A program made the position numbers and the translations under genes. This document shows, piece by piece, positions 56,892 to 64,000 of a stretch of 64,000 bases of DNA. Origin of the DNA: Malaya genurostris (taxonomy: Eukaryota; Arthropoda; Insecta; Diptera; Culicidae). The DNA is taken from the NCBI RefSeq assembly GCF_030247185.1, contig NC_080572.1, positions 302,795,656 to 302,859,655 on the forward strand, read 5' to 3'. The stretch's first letter is position 1, and every line of letters starts with the position of its first letter. The notes below the pieces were generated by a model. It was given only the letters and a program-made list of their open reading frames with translations, made no database searches and had not been told where the DNA came from.

Positions 56892-58196
56892 TAAAGCTTG
56901 CTTCATTTAGAATTGGAACAAACTTTTGCTCATATTGTGGCGCTCCTGGTGGACGGATTTGGAAGCTCTTGGCGCCCACGTGTCGGGAATTTTGTCAGCT
57001 TCACGTATGATTTTTGACATTCCGAAAATCGACTGTACTTTGTAAACAATCAACATAGAAGCCGAAAGAAGGGAAAAAATTGTGCACAGTTATTTGGAAA
57101 ATCCATTGTGGTCTGTATCTAGGCTAGCTAAACAGCTGAAATTGCCCAGAAATACCGTATGGCGCGTTATCAAACGGTATAAGAAAACATTGACGACGAT
57201 TCGGAAGCCTCAAGCCGATCGTCGGAGTCGAACTGACGACCGGAAATTGCGTGGTAAGATTTTGAAGACGATTAAGAGGAATCCTAATCTGTCGGACCGT
57301 GATTTGGCCAGAAAATTCGGTGCTGCCCATAGTACCGTGAGGAGAACTCGACTCCGGGAAGGAATCAAGTCGTATCGAGCTAGCAAACAGCCAAATCGGA
57401 CCATGAAGCAGAATAGTGTGGTCAAAATTCGTGCTCGGAAACTATATGACCAGGTGCTGACCAAGTTCAACGGGTGTCTTCTGATGGACGATGAAACCTG
57501 TGTCAAGGCTGACTTCGGTCAAATCCCAGGTCAAAAATTTTACTTGGCAACGGCTCGGGGGGATGTTCCAGCCAAATTTAAATTTGTTTTTGCCGACAAA
57601 TTTGCAAGAAAATTTATGATTTGGCCGGGCATTTGCAGCTGCGGCAAAAAAACGAAAGTTTTGTTACAAATAAGACAATGACATCGGAACTATACCAAAA
57701 AGAGTGTCTCCAAAAACGAATTTTGCCGTTCATTCGATCCCACGACCATCCCGTAATGTTTTGGCCAGATTTGGCAAGCTGTCATTACAGCAAAGCCGTT
57801 TAAGAATGGTATGCAGAGAAAGTGGTCCAGTTTGTTCCGAAAAACCTTAACCCACTCAACTGCCCCCAGTTCCGCCCTATTGAGAAATACTGGGCAATCA
57901 TGAAGAGGAGACTCAAGGCAAAGGGAAACGTTGTCAAAGACATCAATCAGATGACGACCTGGTGGAATAAGATAGCTAAAACGATGGACGAAGAAGGTGT
58001 GCGCCGCCTAATGAGCCGTGTTACAGGAAAAATTCGAGAATTCCTTCAAAACCGTGACGAATAATTTTATCCGTATTTTTTCTTAAAAGTATGAAGAAAA
58101 CGCTACATTTGTATAAAAAAAGATCTTGAATACAATAATAAATAACTGAAATACAGGCAATTGTCTTTGTTCCAATTCTATTTGAAGCAAGCTTTA
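56892..58196 (+). mobile_element. Second ITmD37E-type element, TIRs intact
   Basis: 31-bp TIRs TAAAGCTTGCTTCATTTAGA... (56892-56922) and, inverted, 58166-58196 (two mismatches), outermost TA included. 1305 bp. TIRs differ from those at 40018-41317, so it is a distinct subfamily. It lies in the next opsin intron, 322 bp after exon 3. Confidence 0.93.
57055..58064 (+). pseudogene. ITmD37E transposase: lost start, one frameshift, one stop
   Basis: The frame can be followed from 57055, where ATA sits at the expected ATG (IEAERREKIVHSYLENP). HTH domains: VSRLAKQLKLPRNTVWRVIK and LSDRDLARKFGAAHSTVRR. Catalytic: LLMDDETCVK (first Asp), WPDLASCHYS (second Asp), FRPIEKYW (Glu). 37 positions separate the last two, counting the stop. 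A frame change occurs near 57660 after CSCGKKTKV, and a TAA at 57801-57803 follows SKAV where the relative has Met-Val. The C-terminus runs to 58064 (IREFLQNRDE). Inactive; three separate lesions. Confidence 0.92.
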
Positions 58197-59085
58197 ACGT
58201 AGCTTACCAAACAGTTAACCACGAACAATTATGGTAGATCATGCAAACGGTGAACGGTTTCCCGGACATATTATCTGAGAATATAACTAAAGAGCTTCAA
58301 AGTTGAACTCCGAATGCTGCCGCGGCTAACATTTGTATGAAATCATAACCAAACATTAAATTATATTGATCGTTCTATCGCTTTCAATAAAGATTTGATT
58401 ATTTTCTCAAATCTTTTGTTTCTAATATTTTTAAAATAATACCTCTTAAAAAATCATCCTTTATTAATATTCAAAGGAGGAATTGATTATATCTGTAATT
58501 TCTAATTACAAAACCCTTATGTATTTCAATAAAAAAAAATCATTCGAATTATTATGTGGGTATATTTTGTGTGTACATAGCATGAAACACTACAATGGTT
58601 GTTCAAAGTGTTGACATGGGACTACACAATTATTGTCAAAATCACTATTATTTTCTGTTTTGAATAATACAGTATCAGTTATCGTTTCTGTTTCTCGTAT
58701 CGTTATTTGTATCACAGCGAAACATACTTTCGATAAATTCTTTCACAAATTCGATTTTCCTGCAAACTACCGTTAGTTTGTTTATGTTGATAATGATAGG
58801 TCTTGGACAGTAAACTCGTTTTGAAACGAAAGACTTGGTACGAGTGCTTGTAAAGAAAAGTCGATTCGACTTAGATGCATAATATCATTAAAAAAAATCA
58901 ACAGAAATTTGACAAAAACCTTTCCACGGCGTTAACGAACCGCAGAGAGTGCAACTCGATTCAACACAAATGTTGATTATGTGAAGAAGCTCAGCTAAAA
59001 TACTATGCGTACCATGCGAAATGAAAGAATTGTTAGGGAAAGCTATGAGAACGGTTCAGTAAACAGGGAAAATTATACACTGATC
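58197..59085. other. No recognisable gene
   Basis: AT-rich intron-like DNA with short frames only. Confidence 0.4.
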
Positions 59086-59577
59086 ATTATTAATTGAAGT
59101 TTCGACCACCAATTATCTCAAATACATAGTTTTATCTACTCGAATGGATGCAATCTGACCATTGTTTGCACGGTTTTATTTTCCGTATTTGAAATTCGTA
59201 CTCCTATACAGAAAACAAATACGTAGTTCTACGTCAAAATATTCGATAGTGTACAGTGCAGTGAATAATAGTACAGAAATCTACGCACACTCACATTTTA
59301 TTGAATTTTGACCTCTCAATATATGAAATTTTCGGGAATGGCAGTACCCCTCAGCAAGAAAATTTTTAATGGAATCTTCTCAATTCTCAACTCAATCACG
59401 AAACTTGTCATTTTGACATGAATACATCTTACTTTACTATGAGGCACCTTTTCAAAATTTACTCTGTGAGAGAGTGATAAGTTTTTGCTCGTGAATATCT
59501 CCTGTTGTATCTAACTGATCAACATAATTACACGCTTCCGAAATGTGATCAGCATTCTATGTTCATTCTATTCTAGC
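59086..59577. repeat. Low-copy unnamed repeats
   Basis: 59086-59245 matches 35529-35752 plus 36275-36300 ('accaccaattatctcaaat', 'acgtagttctacgtcaaaa') and shows that locus without its LINE insertion. 59441-59520 matches 21113-21195. Confidence 0.65.
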
Positions 59578-60621
59578 AAAAGTCACTGGGGGCCAAATCT
59601 GGAGAATACGGTGGATGAGGGAGCAATTCGAGGCCCAATTCGTTCAATTTCAGCATGGTTTTCATCGACTTGTGACACGGTGCATTGTCTTGATGAAACA
59701 AAACTTTTTTCTTCTTCAAATGAGGCCCTTTTTTTAAATTTCGTCCTTCAAACGCTCTAATAACGCTAGATAATAGTCACTGTTGATGGTTTTTCCCTTT
59801 TCATGGTAGTCGATGAAAATTATTCCATGCGAATCCCAAAATACAGACGCCATAACCTTACCGGCCGATTGTTGAGTCTTTCCGCGCTTTGGGTTTGGTT
59901 CATCGCGTGCAGTCCACTCAGCTGACTGTCGATTGGACTCCGGAGTGAAGTGATGGAGCCATGTTTCGTCCATTGTTATATATCGACGAAAAAAATCGGT
60001 TTTATTTCGATATAAGCTCCAAACACTGCTCAGAATCATCAATTCGTTGTTGTTTTTGATCGATTGTGAGCTCACGCGGCACCCATTTTGCACAAAGCTT
60101 TCTCATATCCAAATATTCGTGAATAATATGTCCAACACGTTCCTTTGATATCTTTAGTGTGTCAGCTATCTCGATCAACTTCACTTTACGGTCATTGAAA
60201 ATCATTTTGTGGATTTTTTTCACGTTTTCATCGGTAACAGCCTCTTTTGGACGTCCACTGCGTTCATCGTCTTCGGTGCTCATATGGCCAGTACGAAATT
60301 TTGCAAACCACTTACGAATTGTTGCTTCGCCCGGTGCAGAGTCTGGATAACACTCATCAAGCCATTTTTTGGTATCGGCGGCACTTTTTTTCATCAAAAA
60401 GTAGTGTTTCATCAACACAAGAAATTCCTTTTTTTTCAATTTTTTTCACAATAACAAAAGTAGCTTCACTCAAAATGCAATACCTCACAAACTAATAATC
60501 AGACAGCTGTCAAATTTATACACGTATCTTTTGAAGGTTGGTACTAACTGAAAATGGTATGGATTTAATTCTAGTGGCGCCCTCTCATAGAAACGATACG
60601 AACTTTTCAGCCGATCTGTTA
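59578..60621 (-). mobile_element. Mariner copy 3: 5' end intact, 3' truncated
   Basis: Right end TAACAGATCGGCTGAAAAG (inverted at 60621). Coding region from 60439 downward: HTH (YFLMKKSAADTKKWLDECYP, GRPKEAVTDENVKKIHKM, IADTLKISKERVGHIIHEY), then after a frame change near 60060 TMDETWLHHFTPESNRQSAE (first Asp) and SVFWDSHGIIFIDY. After another break in an A-run near 59735 comes HQDNAPCHKSMKTM and PPYSPDLAPSDF at the truncation. Second and third Asp are 34 apart, D,D34D, so this is true mariner. The start codon is TTG here (ATG in copy 2). Inactive. Confidence 0.88.
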
Positions 60622-60639
60622 GGTATTAATTTAATGCTT

Positions 60640-61260
60640 CATTAATTCTAGTCTGCTTAGTTTACCTGTTCAGTTCTGACCATACTCCAGGTTCAGCGTC
60701 CAATTTTAGAGTTCAATGTTAAATTTTAGTTTTTCTTTTCAGTTGTGAAATCCACAGAAAAAAAATCCGTTCCTGAATCTTCGAACAGTAGAATTGTAGG
60801 CCAGAATCGAGTTCCAGAATCGAATTTCAGAAATTTATTCTTGAGACTTTGAAACAGAAATCTGGAACTGAGATCAGGATCTCTAATCTAGACCTTGAAT
60901 TTGGAGCTGAATTCTGGAACTGAAATTTAGAAACAGAATACAGTTCCATAATTCCAGGTTCAGAGTTCAGTGGCAGAATGCAGGTCTAGAACTTGATTCC
61001 ATAATTCAGTTTCACAATTCTAAAGGTGTAACTGAGTTCAGCATCTGAAAAATTTTGAACTAAATCCCGGAATAAATTCTAGAGCTGAATTTCGAAACTG
61101 AATTTTGGGTGCGAATTTGAAAACCAGAATTCTGTAACTGAAATTCATATAGAAAGTTCATTAAATTCAGAATTCTGTTCCGGAATCTTGCACCAAAATT
61201 GAGTTTAAGAATCCAGATCTGAAATTTAGATTCGATAATCAGCTCCATTTTCCAAGGCAT
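60640..61260. repeat. Degenerate minisatellite of AATTC/TTCCAG words
   Basis: About 600 bp of loosely repeated 'gaattctggaactgaaat'-like units and their inverse ('ccagaatcgaatttcag', 'ttccataattccaggttc'), period roughly 12-30 bp. No coding. Confidence 0.75.
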
Positions 61261-62365
61261 CCTAAAGCGACTTTTACTATATTTCCCATTGTTTCATAGA
61301 ATTCCTACTGTCCTTTCATACGGACACAGGTTAGCTCAGCACGACGCACTCCCCTAGCACATGAAACACGTGTGGCTATAAATCGCAACGGTGAATAAAA
61401 GCATAAACTCCTGGAAGTAGACTGACCGTTACGTTGTCTCCCGTTACTGTTGCTGGTTTTTCTTTTCACCACTAAGCCAGCAATCGGAGAAGAATGGCTG
61501 TTGGAGTTGAAGAAACTTTTGAAGTGTGACCTTTTGCCTTCAACGCCCTTCCATCGGTTCTGCAAAATCAAAAAAAAATCCAATGGGGAAATACATTTTA
61601 CCTTTGTATTTTGGTGATCAAATGGATCCAAGATCGGATGATTCCGCATGTGGAAATTCTCCACCCAAAATTCGGGAGAAATTATCTGAATAAAATTCCG
61701 AATCGAAACGAGTGCCCAGTATCAGAGATTATATACATAGAAAAAGGTTTGGTAATTGTTTTTTGTTTTTAATAATTGCTCCAATAAACTCCCTCACCCA
61801 TAATTTTCACTCATCACCCGGGTGAAATCTGTTTCACCGTCCTTGCGCAGATGTTTTTGAAGTACTACACACCAAGTTTTAAAATATATTATTCATATTC
61901 AAAAGAAGATGTAATTGCATCTTCAGCGGCTGATTGTTGAGAATAAAGATACTCAAGGGATCATCTGGAACGACGATTGTCCTTTCTTGTTTTCATTCAA
62001 AAGAAAAATGCCCAATTAACGGAACAGGAAGTGAGCAAAGCATAGTTAATACGGGAATTAACGAGCTTTCTCCCACAATTGCAGAAAATGTATTTATTAT
62101 GAGTATCAACTAAGATTGTTTTTCTGCATGAACGATGTAAAAAGAGCTCATCCTAAAGCTTGTGATTTAGAACACCTACACGGAAGAAAATTATGAATTT
62201 TACAGGTGATATAACTCTACAAACGATACAATTCATAACTACTTAACTTTTCAAATGACGCAATATTTCAGTCGTACAGAGTTTTACGGGCTCCTAATGT
62301 AAGTTGCAGTCGACTACCAAGTGCCGCTGTATGGATTTGGGTTCATCAGTTATTCATCAAGCAGA
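61261..62365. other. No recognised gene
   Basis: A 119-codon minus-strand frame (61305-61664) has no recognisable domain and begins in no clear promoter context. The rest is AT-rich. Confidence 0.4.
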
Positions 62366-62450
62366 GATATGGGCTTCGGTGGTCCAGTGGATTAACTGAC
62401 GTGCTTTATGATCTGATGGTTCTCGGTTCAAGTCGCGCTTTTGCTAGCGA
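62366..62450 (+). repeat. tRNA-like SINE head
   Basis: 'gggcttcggtggtccagtgg' resembles a tRNA D-arm/A-box, and GGTTCTCGGTTCAAGTC a T-arm/B-box, at tRNA-like spacing. No clean acceptor stem closes, so I call it a SINE or tRNA relic rather than a tRNA gene. Confidence 0.5.
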
Positions 62451-64000
62451 TCTTTCGCACCAAACGAACGCAAATGATGCTAACATTTGGCTACTTCACG
62501 TTCGAGGAAAATGTTCGAAAAACGTATAATATCGAAAAGAATTCCCCAGTTTGGCCCTTCTGAAAGCCGGAAATGAAACCCGTACAGCATTTTAATAGCT
62601 TTTATCACTCAAATATTGAAATGTATGAAATAATGAAATATATGAGCGATTGTACGACTTGTGTTACGATTATATTTATGAAATGATTTTTTCTAGGTCA
62701 AGGCTCAAACATACAAATCACTTGGAATGGCGCCCTACTTCCTACTATAAAAACGTAATAATTCGTAACCAAAGAGGTTTTTTCAGGACCCCTAAAGTAA
62801 CGTGAAGAACTTATTCAGAAAACTGTCTCAAACTGTCACTCGAATTTCTAGAATACATATGAAATCTTCCTAAGCCGAATGATCCATTTCAGGAGTGCAA
62901 AATCTTAAATGGTCAAACGGTGAAACAGCTAATATCTATACACATCTCGAGTGCAGCCCTACGTCAATCTCGCGGCTATGTCTCTGACATCATCTACGTT
63001 TTTTTGTTCTCCAAAATGACCCTGATCAGCAAAGTTGTTATGGGAAGTGTGCACAGATTTTGCACAGACTGATTTGTTGAACAAATGACCTGCCATCCTT
63101 AGTAGGTTCATTGGTGCTTGAAACGGAGCAAACGAAACCTCTAATGACTAGGCATGGTTTTTCAATTGACGATGAATCCAGTGGATCTCATTTGAGTATT
63201 TTGAGTATGACCACAAAAATCAATTGAATGAATTGGAATGCACTGACAGTGAAAGGCTAGAAAATTCATTTTCATTGTAATTATTTCATTCGAAAATGAA
63301 ATTTTACCGCACTGTGATAAACACCATTCAACTCTGCTCGACGAGATCGGAAAATGTCTGTGTGTACTCCTTCTGAAGCAGCTTCCTAGTCTGGCAGCTG
63401 TTTTTTCGCAATCTTAATTCGTGAACGTATGTATAACAGATCTTCTTATTATTCTAAATCAGTGATTCCCAAAATGCTCCCTAAAGCCCATCAGTGGGTA
63501 CTAAATCAGTAACTAGGCAGAAAACTTAAAACTTAAAACTTAAAAGTCAATAAAATAAATAAAACCTAATCTATTATTTGCAAAAATGACGTAAATAGTG
63601 AACCATTCAATTCTTGTGAGATTTCTGAGAAAGAAAATGAAAGTGAGCAGGTAAAAACTTAAGTGGGGTTACAATAAAAAATTGGTCCAATAAAAATGAG
63701 TGTAAGTAAATGTCCTAGCTGTGGCGTCTCGTGAAGATTCCTCTCTTCTAGTAACCCTAGAATACTGCTGTTCAGGAAGTTGTTCAAAACCTGCAAGTCT
63801 TGATGCAGATTTCATCTCTCGGTACCCTTTAATCACACTTTATCAGATTCTTGCGCTTACGACCGACTTGATTGGCTTATCGCATAATTCATAGTCAACA
63901 AATTCTTGTACGTCGACAGCTAGATTTCTAATTTGATGAACGATTGTAGAGGGCATTTTTTGGTTGGAGAAGTTGTTGTTCCGCTTGTAACATATGGTCA
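62451..64000. other. No gene; a family B scrap near 63325
   Basis: 63325-63365 reads 'ctcgacgagatcggaaaatg' and 'tctgtgtgt', the head of a family B element without the rest. Otherwise nothing supportable. Confidence 0.5.

Noticed and set aside
61305..61664. 119-codon minus-strand frame
   Set aside because: No recognisable domain or splice context; may be real but cannot be supported.
62366..62450. Functional tRNA gene
   Set aside because: A- and B-box-like words are present but the acceptor and anticodon stems do not close; better as SINE or relic.

Overview
The window is eukaryotic, AT-rich, and built mostly from nested transposable elements. The organism is most likely a mosquito (Culicidae, probably culicine). 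That is inferred from an insect-type opsin gene, two Tc1-mariner elements with the D,D37E spacing described from mosquitoes (ITmD37E), an I-type non-LTR retrotransposon with RNase H, tRNA-derived SINEs and dense MITE-like repeats. I see no rRNA or canonical tRNA gene, no CRISPR array and nothing bacterial.

Layout. 1-8 kb: repeat fragments (families A and B, defined below) and one weak candidate host exon. 8137-14163: a full-length I-type LINE with two open ORFs, a poly-A tail and a perfect 13-bp target-site duplication (TSD). 14-25 kb: family A and B copies, Tc1-like relics, a TIR-bounded element and foldback repeats. 25198-32901: a giant interrupted palindrome. One arm is split by an RNase H-bearing LINE (23-bp TSD) and by a folded-back mariner; the other arm preserves the empty site. 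33395-37452: a family B copy split by a hAT-like element (8-bp TSD), which itself holds a mariner relic, a 5'-truncated LINE tail (12-bp TSD) and a foldback. 37716-39695: another foldback. 40018-41317 and 56892-58196: two dead ITmD37E elements with intact TIRs. 60640-61260: a degenerate minisatellite.

Only one convincing host gene is present: three 5' exons of an opsin-like GPCR on the + strand (43647-43776, 43838-44003, 56381-56569). Its second visible intron is 12.4 kb and full of mobile DNA.

The most notable object lies in that intron: 47170-51088, a 3.9-kb DNA transposon with ~38-bp TIRs and a 4-bp AAAT duplication. On the minus strand it carries two genes that both splice cleanly in frame: a 251-aa accessory protein with two CtBP-like PLxLS motifs, and a 663-aa transposase-like protein (Cys cluster, YSDxCxGQN, SGHSHMEVD). 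The accessory stop and transposase ATG are 2 nt apart within one exon. Skipping that exon would fuse the two proteins in frame (811 aa), which suggests splicing-controlled output.

Repeat families named here: A = copies of ~150-bp units such as 'gacttccggttccgg'; B = ~1.15-kb elements containing 'gtcgggccgttgatcaag'-like sequence. A and B share the same terminal modules (GCCTTTCTC... and ...CACCACTAGGTGGATTAA).
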